The notes: generated by a model not told the origin, from the letters alone. Numbered from the stretch's first letter, positions 42,890-52,034 are shown. The stretch is DNA of 64,000 nucleotides from Lachnospiraceae bacterium UBA7205 (GCA_002490665.1 DKUL01000003.1:69779-133778), one strand, 5' to 3'. Made by a program: numbers and translations.

Positions 42890-44833
42890 ATGAAAGAAAA
42901 AGTAAAGGAAATTCGCAGTAGCCAGGTAAACATAGCGGATGCATTCTGGTCACAGATGCAGGAAAAGGTAATTGATGTCGTCATCCCTTTTCAGGAGAAG
43001 GTTTTGAATGACGAGGTTTCCGGGGTAGAGAAAAGTCACGCCATTGAGAACTTCCGCATTGCAGCAGGGTTAAAAACAGGTGAGTTTTATGGGATGGTGT
43101 TTCAGGACAGTGATGTGGCAAAGTGGCTGGAAGGCGCTGCCTTTTCACTGGCGGTCAGACCAGATGCCGCCCTGGAGGCGCGGGTGGATGAAATCATTCA
43201 AATCATATCGAAGGCACAGCAGCCGGATGGATATTTGGACACTTATTTTATCATCAAGGAACCGGAGCATCGCTGGCAGAATCTGCATGAGTGCCATGAA
43301 CTCTATTGCGCCGGCCATATGATGGAGGCGGCTGTTGCTTACTATGATGTGACGGGAAAGGATACGCTTCTGCATGTGGTGGAGCGTCTGGCAGATGCCA
43401 TCATAGACAGATTTGGTTCTGCGGAAGGAAAAGAGCATGGCATTCCGGGGCATCAGGAGGTGGAGATTGGTCTGATGAAGCTTTACCATGCCACGGGAAA
43501 AGAAAAGTATAAGGATATGGCGCGGTATTTCCTGGAGGAAAGGGGCAGGAATCCGGATTATTTTTATCAGGAAAAGGTGAAAAGGGGCTGGCAGCACTGG
43601 GGACAGTACAGCCTGGAACAGCTGGATGTGTCCTATAACCAGGCGCATGTGACAATTTATGAACAGAAGGAGGCGGTAGGGCATGCGGTTCGCGCACTGT
43701 ATATGTATACAGCCATGGCTGATCTGGCAGGGGCTGATGAGGACGAGCGGCTGTATCAGGCGTGCAGGACACTGTGGGATAATGTAGTAAACCGGAAATT
43801 GTACATTACCGGCGGAATCGGCGGAAATCCGGAGGGAGAGTCATTCTCCAACGAATATGAGCTGCCAAACGACATGGCGTATGCGGAAACCTGTGCGTCC
43901 ATAGCGATGGTGTTTTTTGCGCACCGTATGCTGGAAGTGGAAATGGACGGGGCGTATGCGGATATCATGGAAAAGGAACTCTACAACAGTACAATCAGCG
44001 GTATGCAGTCTGATGGGAAGCAGTATTTCTATGTCAACCCATTGGCGTGTGAGCCGGGCGTGTCAGGAAAGCTGTTCGGATACAGGCATGCACTGCCCGT
44101 AAGGCCGGGGTGGTACGCCTGTGCATGCTGCCCCCCGAATTTGGTAAGGATGATTACTTCGCTGGGAACATACTGCTGGGATGAGAGTGATTCTGCCATT
44201 TATTCCCACCTGATGATTGGACAGAAGGCGAAGATGCAGAAAGCGGAAATCACGATAGAGACACGCTACCCATGGGAAGGGGAGACCGTGTATACCATTA
44301 CGCCCAAAACAGAGCAGGCGTTCACGATGGCAATCCACATTCCGTATTATGTGGATCTGGAACGGGAAGATACATGCCTGATGGTCAATGGAGAGCAGCT
44401 TGATGCACAGGAAATTTTTCGGAAGGGATATGTGTATATCAGAAGAAAATGGGCGGCGGGCGACAAGATTGCAATCCGGTTTCCGATGGAAGTACGCAGG
44501 GTGTACGCCAACCAGAGGGTGCGCGAGGATGCAGGCTGTGTGGCGCTGCTGCGCGGTCCGGTCGTGTATTGCTTTGAGGGCGTGGACAATGGGGAGCTCA
44601 TCCAGAGCCTGCGCATTCCGCGGGATGCCGGGATAACGCCCTGCACCTGCGAAGAAGGGATACTGAAAGGGAACACCCTGCTAAAGATAGAAGGCTGCCG
44701 CATGGTCGGAAGCGGGGACTTGTACAGCGAGAAGCCGCCAGTAAAGGAAAAAGCGGTTCTTACAGCCATTCCGTACTATGCGTGGGCAAACCGTGGCGAG
44801 ACGCAGATGCGCGTGTGGATGCTGGAGGCATAA
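42890..44833 (+). CDS. GH127-type glycoside hydrolase (DUF1680)
   Basis: A 647-residue cytoplasmic (alpha/alpha)6-barrel enzyme. GGAGGACAGAG precedes the ATG. It has the zinc-Cys catalytic centre of GH127: Glu333 and Cys335 in YAETCASIAM, and Cys413-Cys414 in YACACCPPNLVR, in the same spacing as the founding beta-L-arabinofuranosidase HypBA1. Other blocks are PDGYLDTYF, HELYCAGHMMEAAVAYYD and TGGIGG. GH127 acts on beta-L-arabinofuranosides, but the family is broader and relatives in other clans act on different sugars, so the substrate is open. It follows the GH3 gene and may trim side chains of the same glycan. Confidence 0.9.
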   Translation: MKEKVKEIRSSQVNIADAFWSQMQEKVIDVVIPFQEKVLNDEVSGVEKSHAIENFRIAAGLKTGEFYGMVFQDSDVAKWLEGAAFSLAVRPDAALEARVDEIIQIISKAQQPDGYLDTYFIIKEPEHRWQNLHECHELYCAGHMMEAAVAYYDVTGKDTLLHVVERLADAIIDRFGSAEGKEHGIPGHQEVEIGLMKLYHATGKEKYKDMARYFLEERGRNPDYFYQEKVKRGWQHWGQYSLEQLDVSYNQAHVTIYEQKEAVGHAVRALYMYTAMADLAGADEDERLYQACRTLWDNVVNRKLYITGGIGGNPEGESFSNEYELPNDMAYAETCASIAMVFFAHRMLEVEMDGAYADIMEKELYNSTISGMQSDGKQYFYVNPLACEPGVSGKLFGYRHALPVRPGWYACACCPPNLVRMITSLGTYCWDESDSAIYSHLMIGQKAKMQKAEITIETRYPWEGETVYTITPKTEQAFTMAIHIPYYVDLEREDTCLMVNGEQLDAQEIFRKGYVYIRRKWAAGDKIAIRFPMEVRRVYANQRVREDAGCVALLRGPVVYCFEGVDNGELIQSLRIPRDAGITPCTCEEGILKGNTLLKIEGCRMVGSGDLYSEKPPVKEKAVLTAIPYYAWANRGETQMRVWMLEA

Positions 44834-44838
44834 TAGCC

Positions 44839-45558
44839 ATGAAAATTATTATGCTGATTTTGTCGGGCATGGCGCTGCTTACGCTGGTCATATTCCTTTT
44901 GTACCGTATTCTCGACGGTATCTATGACAGGCGGGTTGCGGCATACCAGAACAAGCTGTTGAAAAACGAGATGGACGAGGTACACAACATCTACCTCACA
45001 ATGCGGGGATGGCGCCACGATTACCACAACCACATACAGTCGGTCAAGGCGTATCTGGCGATGAACAGTCCAGAGGAGGCGCGCGTGTATCTCGATGCGC
45101 TCGAGCAGGATTTGGACGATATCAATCTGCTGTTCAACACGGGAAATATCAATGCGGACGCGATACTGAACGCCAAGATATCCCTTGCCATCAAAAAGGG
45201 AATCCGGGTGGATTATAAGGCGACAGTTCCAAGGGCGCTTACAGTCTCGGACATTGACTTGTGCGTCGTCATAGGCAACCTGATAGACAACGCGGTGGAG
45301 GCGTGCGAGAAGGTCGCGTCCGAAAACCAGTTTATCCGTCTCTATATCGGCATCCTGCAAAAGCAGCTCTACCTGTCGGTCAGCAATGCGACGAATGAGG
45401 TCGTGCGAAAGCTTGACGAGCAGTATATCTCGACAAAGCGCGGCAACCATGGGCATGGGCTGAAGCGAATCAACAAGATTGTGGATAAGTATGGCGGCTT
45501 CATCAACCGCAAAAATGAACCGGGCGTCTTTGTGACAGAGATTATGCTTCCGTTATAA
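44839..45558 (+). CDS. GHKL-type sensor kinase, AgrC/CitA-like, no partner regulator seen
   Basis: 239 residues. The start at 44839 is six bases past the GH127 stop, with GGAGG in the end of that gene. One membrane helix (about 3-25), a linker, the phospho-acceptor motif RHDYHNHIQSVKAYL (His60) and a HATPase domain of the GHKL type (VVIGNLIDNAVEACEK, GHGLKRINKIVDKYGG). It is much shorter than AgrC, lacking the multi-helix sensor. There is no LytTR regulator beside it, so it is an orphan. It ends in a rho-independent terminator and the ABC exporters that follow begin just beyond. Confidence 0.82.
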   Translation: MKIIMLILSGMALLTLVIFLLYRILDGIYDRRVAAYQNKLLKNEMDEVHNIYLTMRGWRHDYHNHIQSVKAYLAMNSPEEARVYLDALEQDLDDINLLFNTGNINADAILNAKISLAIKKGIRVDYKATVPRALTVSDIDLCVVIGNLIDNAVEACEKVASENQFIRLYIGILQKQLYLSVSNATNEVVRKLDEQYISTKRGNHGHGLKRINKIVDKYGGFINRKNEPGVFVTEIMLPL

Positions 45559-45580
45559 AATATCATCCAGGGCGCCATTC

Positions 45581-45612
45581 ATGCACAGATTTTTACCGTC
45601 TGTGCATTTTTT
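45581..45612 (+). terminator. Rho-independent terminator after GHKL kinase
   Basis: ATGCACAGA (45581-45589), 9-base loop, TCTGTGCAT (45599-45607), then TTTTTT. Confidence 0.88.
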
Positions 45613-45667
45613 GTGCAGAATCAGGAAAAAGGTGATAGGATAACTGTATGGAATGGGAGGAGATGCC

Positions 45668-47449
45668 ATGAAAAAGGATTCTTTGTGGAGCAATTACCGG
45701 TTTACCTATACGCCGCTTCTGCGGCATAAGAAAAAGATTGTCCTGAGTACCGTTGCGGAGGCGGTGTTCTATGTCATTGTTCCGGTTGTGGGAATGACAA
45801 TCACATCCATGATTATAGGAAGCCTTGAACAGGGCGTTTCTGTGTGGAGCCTTGTGGTGCGCATCCTGCTGGCATTTATGGGCTTTGGTGTGCTGAACAT
45901 GGTGAAGGGTTATCTGGATGCGCGCGGCAACAGCCAGTATATCGAGGTTCGGACGGAGCTGTTTATCATGGATCACATAAAAAAGGATCTGACAATCAGC
46001 ATGGAGCAGTATGAGGATGTTGCCGTTCAGAAATTAAAGGAGAAAGCCAACGACTGCATGTGGGCAAATATGTGGGGCGTGGAAGGTTTTTTCCGGCACA
46101 ACAGTGATCTGTTAAAGAGTGTGCTGGGGCTGCTTCTCTACATGCTGCTTGTGGGTACCATGAACTGGAGGATTCTGCTGCTGCTTGTCGGGATATCGCT
46201 AGTCAGCGCTTCTGCGGCATACATGGTGACACGCCATTATGAAAAAATGCAGGATCCGCTCTCGGAGCAGAACATGACGATGAACTATATCAACCGCGAG
46301 GTGGACGACGTGCAGGGCGGCAAGGACATCCGTATTTTCGGGCTGGGCAGCTGGATTATCGGAAAGTATGACAGGGCAATTAAAAACTGCCGCAGGCTTT
46401 ACTTCCGGCTGGACATGTGGGAGTATGGCAGCAACATTCTGGATACGGTGCTGGACGGCGTCCGTGACATCACCTGCTATCTGTATCTGATTTTACAGCT
46501 TTCCCAGGGCATGCGGATTTCGGAGTTTGTCTTTTACCTGGGACTGGTCTCCGGTTTTTCCGGCTGGATTAGCATGATTAGCAAAAGTGTGGTCGCCGTA
46601 AAGCAGGACAGCGACAGGATTTGTGACCTGCGTGCCTATCTCGGGCTGGCTGAGGATGCGCCGTCGGGGAAAAAAGTGGACGGCGCGGAGATTGAAGTCG
46701 TGTTTGACCATGTCAGCTACCGTTATCAGGGGGCGGAGGAATACACGCTAAAGGATGTCAGTTTCCGGCTTGCGCCTGGGGAGAAGCTCGCCCTTGTCGG
46801 CATGAACGGCGCCGGCAAGACAACCATTGTAAAGCTGATGTCGGGGCTGTATCTCCCGACATCGGGCGCGGTGTATGTGAACGGTGTCAGCACGCGGGAG
46901 CTGGACAGGAATTCGTACTTTGCCAGACAGGCAGCCATTTTCCAGGAGCCGTTCCAGACATCGTACAGCATTGGTGAAAACATTGCACTGGCAGAGTCGT
47001 ATGACAGGGATAAAATATGGGATGCCTTGTCACAGGCAGGGCTTGACAAAAAGGTAAGAAGCCTTGACAGGCAGCTGGAAACACATCTTGGAAAGGATAT
47101 CGCGCCGGACGGCATTTCGCTTTCCGGCGGGGAATTACAGAAGCTCCTGCTTGCGCGGGCGCTTTACAGGGATGCACCGCTTGTCATGCTCGACGAGCCG
47201 ACGGCGGCGCTGGACGCGCTGGCAGAGGCGGAGGTTTATGGGAAATACCACACGCTGCTGCATAAAAAGAGCGTGCTCTTTATCTCGCACAGGCTCGCGT
47301 CCACACGGTTTTGTGACAGGATTATCCTGCTTTCGGACGGATGTATCCGGGAAGAGGGGACACATGAGGAGCTGATGCGGCTGCAGGGAGCATACCACGA
47401 AATGTTCCAGGTGCAGTGCAGGTATTACGATGACTCTGCTGTGGGATAG
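45668..47449 (+). CDS. ABC exporter, fused membrane and ATPase domains (pair 2, first)
   Basis: 593 residues; GGGAGGAG precedes the start at 45668. The six-helix exporter domain covers about 1-320 (first helices around LRHKKKIVLSTVAEAVFYVIVPVVGMTI). The ATPase has Walker A GMNGAGKTT, signature LSGGELQ, Walker B LVMLDEPTAALD with catalytic Glu and the switch His (ISHRLAS), so it is fully consensus. It lies 21 bp ahead of its partner at 47471. Family members export peptides, lipids or drugs; no peptide precursor or immunity gene is nearby. Confidence 0.92.
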   Translation: MKKDSLWSNYRFTYTPLLRHKKKIVLSTVAEAVFYVIVPVVGMTITSMIIGSLEQGVSVWSLVVRILLAFMGFGVLNMVKGYLDARGNSQYIEVRTELFIMDHIKKDLTISMEQYEDVAVQKLKEKANDCMWANMWGVEGFFRHNSDLLKSVLGLLLYMLLVGTMNWRILLLLVGISLVSASAAYMVTRHYEKMQDPLSEQNMTMNYINREVDDVQGGKDIRIFGLGSWIIGKYDRAIKNCRRLYFRLDMWEYGSNILDTVLDGVRDITCYLYLILQLSQGMRISEFVFYLGLVSGFSGWISMISKSVVAVKQDSDRICDLRAYLGLAEDAPSGKKVDGAEIEVVFDHVSYRYQGAEEYTLKDVSFRLAPGEKLALVGMNGAGKTTIVKLMSGLYLPTSGAVYVNGVSTRELDRNSYFARQAAIFQEPFQTSYSIGENIALAESYDRDKIWDALSQAGLDKKVRSLDRQLETHLGKDIAPDGISLSGGELQKLLLARALYRDAPLVMLDEPTAALDALAEAEVYGKYHTLLHKKSVLFISHRLASTRFCDRIILLSDGCIREEGTHEELMRLQGAYHEMFQVQCRYYDDSAVG

Positions 47450-47470
47450 AATTTGTTGCTTGGAGGGTGT

Positions 47471-49294
47471 ATGACAAAGAAAAATATGACGATTCGGGAA
47501 ATGTGGCATTACATAATTTTTCAGACAAAGGGCTACTGGACGATGAAGGTGGCGATTGTGCTTGGCGTGCTGGCTGCCGCCGCGCTTCCCTATGTGAACA
47601 ATGTTTTTTATGCTGGGATTCTTGACCGGCTTGTGGCTGCAAAGTACGATGACGCGGCGCGCGTTGTGGTGTGGATGGTATCCGTGATTCTGGTTCTCAG
47701 GCTTGTGGCGAAGGGATGCGAAAGAATGGTACGCCATTACTGTAAACCGTGTGAGTATGAAATCAAGAAGCGGACTGCACAGAAAGCCTTTTCCATGGAG
47801 TACGAGGCGGCTGACCGGACAGAGACGCTCGAGGCATTCCGCAGGGTGCGCGCAGGCGAGAAGGGAATGGGCGGCGTGGAGCGCCAGCTTTTGGAAATTT
47901 ATGAATACTTTCAGGAACTTGCAGGAATTCTGTTTGCGTGCGCTTTCGTGCTGCTGCTTTTCATCAGGACGGACAGCGCGAAGGAAAATGTTGCCGTTTC
48001 CATTGTATTGTTTGTGCTGCTGTTCCTTTCTTTTGCCGCAGTGCTGCTGCTGAGCAACTATTTTTCCAAAAAAGAGGGCGCATACATGGTTGAGACCGAG
48101 CGGAAAAATGAAATGTGGAACACACTCTCGGCGTATCTGCTCAACCTGATTAACAGGGAAGCATATGTCAAGGACATCCGGCTGTTCGGGCTGAAGGATT
48201 ATCTCTACAAAAAGACCGAGATTTTCCGTCCGGTGGGAAAAATGTATACGGAGCTTGGCTGTTACAGCGGGAAATGCCGGGCGGTTCCGACATTTGCGGC
48301 ACAATTGTTTGCGGCGGTCACCTATATCTGCATTGCGGCGAAGGCGATTGCGGGAAGTATCACCATCGGGGAGGTGACCATGTATGCCGGGGCGGTTATC
48401 ACGATGGTTTCCGGCGTGCAGCGGATGCTCGCCAAGTATCAGGACATCAATTATATGAATGAGTACCTGGACACCTATGAGGAGTTCATCACGCGCCCGA
48501 ACATGCATTATGACGGCACGCTGCCCATCGAGAAGCGTGACGACGGCCGCTATCTGCTGGAACTGTCCCATGTCAGTTTCCGCTATCCGGGCACGGCGCA
48601 GGATATCCTAAAGGATGTCTCCATGACCTTCTGCATCGGGGAGAAGCTCGCCCTTGTCGGACTGAACGGCACCGGCAAGACAACACTGGTTAAACTGCTG
48701 TGCCGCCTGTATGAGCCGACGGAGGGGGAAATCCGCCTGAATGGCATCAACATTGCAAAGTATGATTATGACGAGTATGTCCGCATTTTTTCCGTGGTTT
48801 TTCAGGACTTCCATCTGTATGCGTTTCCGCTGGACGAGAATGTCGCCTCGGGCGGGGACGTGGACGGCCAGCGGCTGCGGCGTGCACTGGTGCTTGCCGG
48901 GATGTGGGAGCGCACACAGGAGCTGCCGCAGAAAGAAAAAACGCTGCTGGGGCATGAGAACGGGCAGGGCGTCCTGCTCTCCGGAGGGGAGGCGCAGAAG
49001 CTTGCCATTGCACGGGCGCTGTACAAGGATGCGCCGTTTATCATCCTCGACGAGCCGGCTGCGGCGCTGGATCCGCTCGCGGAGGCAGCGGTTTATGAAA
49101 ATTTCAACACGCTGGTTCGGGACAAGACGGCAATCTACATTTCCCACCGCATGAGCAGCTGCAAATTCTGTGACCGGATTGTGGTGCTGGACGGCGGGCG
49201 GATTCTGGAGGAGGGGACGCATGAGACGCTTCTGGAAAAAAAGGGCAGGTACTATGAACTCTACAGTACGCAGGCAGCCTATTACAGAGAATAG
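47471..49294 (+). CDS. ABC exporter, fused membrane and ATPase domains (pair 2, second)
   Basis: 607 residues; GGAGGGTGT precedes the start at 47471. Six-helix domain, then an ATPase with Walker A GLNGTGKTT, signature LSGGEAQ, Walker B FIILDEPAAALD and the switch His (ISHRMSS). Unlike the exporter pair at 10424-13943, both halves here have consensus catalytic motifs. Arrangement in tandem with 45668 suggests a heterodimeric exporter. Confidence 0.92.
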   Translation: MTKKNMTIREMWHYIIFQTKGYWTMKVAIVLGVLAAAALPYVNNVFYAGILDRLVAAKYDDAARVVVWMVSVILVLRLVAKGCERMVRHYCKPCEYEIKKRTAQKAFSMEYEAADRTETLEAFRRVRAGEKGMGGVERQLLEIYEYFQELAGILFACAFVLLLFIRTDSAKENVAVSIVLFVLLFLSFAAVLLLSNYFSKKEGAYMVETERKNEMWNTLSAYLLNLINREAYVKDIRLFGLKDYLYKKTEIFRPVGKMYTELGCYSGKCRAVPTFAAQLFAAVTYICIAAKAIAGSITIGEVTMYAGAVITMVSGVQRMLAKYQDINYMNEYLDTYEEFITRPNMHYDGTLPIEKRDDGRYLLELSHVSFRYPGTAQDILKDVSMTFCIGEKLALVGLNGTGKTTLVKLLCRLYEPTEGEIRLNGINIAKYDYDEYVRIFSVVFQDFHLYAFPLDENVASGGDVDGQRLRRALVLAGMWERTQELPQKEKTLLGHENGQGVLLSGGEAQKLAIARALYKDAPFIILDEPAAALDPLAEAAVYENFNTLVRDKTAIYISHRMSSCKFCDRIVVLDGGRILEEGTHETLLEKKGRYYELYSTQAAYYRE

Positions 49295-49310
49295 CAGCTG
49301 CATATATTGC

Positions 49311-49339
49311 TTGCGTAAAAAATGGGCATGGTCTATACT
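49311..49339 (+). promoter_or_regulatory. Sigma-A-like promoter of lone ATPase
   Basis: TTGCGT (49311-49316), 17-bp spacer, TATACT (49334-49339), about 38 bp before the start codon. Confidence 0.6.
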
Positions 49340-49377
49340 TTGGTGTGTAGAATATATTCGGAAGGGGAGGGGCGGCA

Positions 49378-49983
49378 ATGCAGCTTGAGGCAAAAAACAT
49401 CAGTTTTCGATATGGGCGGCGCCAGCCGTGGATTGTACAGCACCTGGATTTCAGGGTGGAACAGGGGACGTGCATCGGACTGTCCGCGCCGAGCGGCGCG
49501 GGGAAGTCAACACTGGCAATGCTGCTTGCAGGCTGCCTGGCACCCACGGAGGGCAGGATTCTGCTGGACGGAAAGCCGCTGCCCAAAAAGGGCGTCTGTC
49601 CGGTGCAGCTTATTTACCAGCATCCGGAACAGGCAGTCAACCCGCGCTGGCGGCTGCGCAGGGTGCTTGAGGAGGGCGGCGGGATTTCGGAGGGGCTTCT
49701 TGCCGGGCTTGGCATTGAACAGGAGTGGCTGGAACGTTTTCCAAGGGAGCTTTCCGGCGGTGAATTGCAGCGGTTCTGTGTCGCGCGGGCGCTGATGAGC
49801 AGTGCGCCTTTTCTGGTTTGTGACGAGATGAGCGCCATGCTGGATGTCATCACGCAGGCACAGATTTGGAACGTGGTCTGCGGTGAGGCGGCTAGGCGGA
49901 ATATGGGGATTGTTGTCATCACGCACAACCACCATCTGGCTTGCCGCCTGTGCAGCAGGGTTTACGACTTGCATGAACTTTAG
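49378..49983 (+). CDS. Lone ABC ATPase, NikE/DppF-like peptide or metal type
   Basis: A 201-residue ATPase with GGAGGGG upstream. Walker A SGAGKST, Q-loop LIYQHPEQAVNPR (typical of oligopeptide/nickel/opine importers), signature LSGGELQR, Walker B FLVCDEMSAMLDV and switch HNHHL. It is about 50-60 residues shorter than most NikE/DppF proteins and lacks the usual C-terminal extension that follows the ATPase core, so it is a minimal or truncated form. No permease or binding protein of that class is adjacent; it may serve a system elsewhere. Confidence 0.8.
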   Translation: MQLEAKNISFRYGRRQPWIVQHLDFRVEQGTCIGLSAPSGAGKSTLAMLLAGCLAPTEGRILLDGKPLPKKGVCPVQLIYQHPEQAVNPRWRLRRVLEEGGGISEGLLAGLGIEQEWLERFPRELSGGELQRFCVARALMSSAPFLVCDEMSAMLDVITQAQIWNVVCGEAARRNMGIVVITHNHHLACRLCSRVYDLHEL

Positions 49984-50010
49984 GGACAGATGCCATAAAT
50001 GATTGTTACG

Positions 50011-51342
50011 TCACGCATAATGGTAGTAGTCCCTTTTCCTGATAAAGAACGTGGCTGTGACCACCAATGCAAGCAGTTCTGCCGCGACGATGGAAAGCCA
50101 GATGCCGTCGATGCCAAAAAACAGCGGCAGAACCAGCACCGCTGCAACCTGGAACAGCAGTGTCCGCAAAAAGGAGATTGCGGCGGAAACCACGCCGTTT
50201 CCGAGTGCCGTAAAGAATGCGGAGCCAAAAATATTAAGGCCCATTACCAGGAACGACAGCGAGTAGAGACAGAGCGCCCGTCTGGTCAGAGCGGTCAGGC
50301 CTGCATCATAGCCGACAAAGATTTTTGCGAGCGGCTGTGCAGTCAGCACTGCCAGTGCGGTCAGGATGATATTCCAGAGTGCAATCAGCCAGAGGCTCTT
50401 ACGGAACAGCCCCTTTAACTCCGCGTGGTTCCCGGCACCGTAATGATAGCCGATAATGGGCGCGCTGCCGATGGAGTAGCCGATAAAGATTGCCGCAAAG
50501 ATAAAGCTTACATACATGATGATGCCGTAAGCGGCGACCCCGTCCTCCCCGATATAGCGCATCAGCTGGAAATTGTACAGGATGTTTACCAGCGACATGG
50601 AAATATTGGTCATCAGCTCGGAGGAACCGTTGATGCATGTCTTGCCCAGGATGCGCGCATGAAACCGTGTTTTTACCAGCCGCAGCCTGCTTGTGTTTGG
50701 GCGGAAAAAATATACCAGCGGCACAAAACCGCCAATCAGCTGACTTGCGGCGGTGGCAGCGGCAGCGCCGACAATGCCCCAGTGAAAGACAGCGATAAAT
50801 ACAAAGTCAAGCGCCATGTTGGCGAACCCGGCGGCAACCGTGACGGCGAGACCCAGCTGCGGGCGCTCTGCCGTGACAAGAAAGCTCTGGAACACATTTT
50901 GCAGCATAAATGCTGTCAGGGTGCACAGAATGATGCGCCCATACACGACACAGTTGTCGAGCATTTCCCCTGTGGCGCCAAAAGCCGCTGCAATCGGTCG
51001 CAGGAAGAGGAGCCCGGCGAGCGTGAGCACGATACCGCTTCCGATGACGACATAGACCATCATGGAAAAGTACTGATTTGCCTTGTCCGCCTTTCCCTCG
51101 CCGAGCGCCTGTGACACGACGGCGCTGCCGCCCGTGCCGAACATAAATCCGACAGCGCCCATAATCATCAGGAAGGGCATAATCAGATTGACAGCGGCAA
51201 ATGGTGTTTTTCCCACATAGTTGGATACAAACAGACCATCGACTACACCATAGATGGAGGTAAAAATCATCATGACGATGGAGGGAAAAACAAAGCGCAG
51301 CAAGCGGGAAGTTGTGAAATGGTCTGACAATTGTATTTTCAT
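50011..51342 (-). CDS. MATE-family multidrug efflux transporter
   Basis: A 443-residue, about 12-helix Na+- or H+-driven drug exporter of the MATE family. It begins FTTSRLLRFVFPSIVMMIFTSIYGVVDGLFVSNYVG, with the family block TGGSAVVSQALGEGKADKANQYFS (about residues 70-95) and the symmetric repeat GFGSAPIIGYHYGAG-type motif (seen as SIGSAPIIGYHYGAGNHAELK) near 270-290, as in MepA-like proteins. It lies 35 bp downstream of a MarR gene with the same orientation, so the MarR protein is the likely repressor. Confidence 0.93.
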   Translation of the reverse strand: MKIQLSDHFTTSRLLRFVFPSIVMMIFTSIYGVVDGLFVSNYVGKTPFAAVNLIMPFLMIMGAVGFMFGTGGSAVVSQALGEGKADKANQYFSMMVYVVIGSGIVLTLAGLLFLRPIAAAFGATGEMLDNCVVYGRIILCTLTAFMLQNVFQSFLVTAERPQLGLAVTVAAGFANMALDFVFIAVFHWGIVGAAAATAASQLIGGFVPLVYFFRPNTSRLRLVKTRFHARILGKTCINGSSELMTNISMSLVNILYNFQLMRYIGEDGVAAYGIIMYVSFIFAAIFIGYSIGSAPIIGYHYGAGNHAELKGLFRKSLWLIALWNIILTALAVLTAQPLAKIFVGYDAGLTALTRRALCLYSLSFLVMGLNIFGSAFFTALGNGVVSAAISFLRTLLFQVAAVLVLPLFFGIDGIWLSIVAAELLALVVTATFFIRKRDYYHYA

Positions 51343-51376
51343 TTTGGCAATCCTTTCTTAAATCTTAATGTCTATT

Positions 51377-51856
51377 TTACTCGCGCCAATCGCAGCCGCT
51401 CTGAGGAAACGCAGTTTTCAGCATTTCCTCAGAATGGCTGCGCAGGCAGTCAAGATACTTTGCTGTGAGCTGAACCAGCAGGTCGGTCTCATCCGGCGGC
51501 ATTTGTGAGATTGTCTTATTTTCCATGGCAATCACAGGTGCGACGTGCTCTCTCATAAACTGTTCGCCCGCAGGAGTCAGGAAAATGTGCATTTCACGTC
51601 CTTTTCCGGGCGTGAAGCGCAAAAGTCCTTCTTTCTCCAGCTTGTGTATGGCTGAGTGGATGGTCTGCTTGCTGGTGAACGCATAATCACAGATATCCCG
51701 CTGGCAGCAGCCATCTCCTAGCGCGGCGATGGCATAGAATATGTCAAAAACACTGTCGGACATGCCGATTTGTACACACAGGTCATGATAAAGTTCGGAA
51801 ATCGCCTTATTGAGGCGGTTCAGTTCATTTTGTTTCGGGATGGGACGCAATGTCAT
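51377..51856 (-). CDS. MarR-family repressor of the MATE pump
   Basis: A 159-residue winged-helix MarR protein. The start at 51856 follows AGAAAGGAACC; upstream in-frame sequence runs through the promoter and is not coding. The DNA-binding part is about 55-100 (GCCQRDICDYAFTSKQTIHSAIHKLEKEGLL, followed by the wing PGKGREMHIFLTPAGEQF). The dimerisation helices flank it. It is transcribed with the MATE gene and its own promoter is overlapped by a 16-bp inverted repeat, the expected autoregulatory operator. Confidence 0.92.
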   Translation of the reverse strand: MTLRPIPKQNELNRLNKAISELYHDLCVQIGMSDSVFDIFYAIAALGDGCCQRDICDYAFTSKQTIHSAIHKLEKEGLLRFTPGKGREMHIFLTPAGEQFMREHVAPVIAMENKTISQMPPDETDLLVQLTAKYLDCLRSHSEEMLKTAFPQSGCDWRE

Positions 51857-51875
51857 GGCAATAGGTTCCTTTCTG

Positions 51876-51928
51876 CACGAGTCTGATTTCATACTTGCTA
51901 TTCTAGTCTGAAATCGGACTCGTGTCAA
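51876..51928 (-). promoter_or_regulatory. MarR-MATE promoter with inverted-repeat operator
   Basis: On the minus strand TTGACA (51923-51928), 17-bp spacer, TAGAAT (51900-51905). A 16-bp inverted repeat, CACGAGTCTGATTTCA (51876-51891) and TGAAATCGGACTCGTG (51909-51924) with one mismatch, covers the spacer and the start site. Confidence 0.85.
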
Positions 51929-52034
51929 GCTAAATATTTCATCTGCCATGCTGACTGTCAAAAGGACTGACTGCGGTACGTTTTTCTGACATAGCCTTCC
52001 TGCCACGATTTTACAGGCAAGTATGTCTGCCATA

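Noticed and set aside
47135..48571. 478-codon open frame antisense to the second ABC exporter pair
   Set aside because: Covers both ends of two well-supported ABC genes; its translation has no recognisable domain and is rich in His/Gln/Arg, typical of antisense frames.
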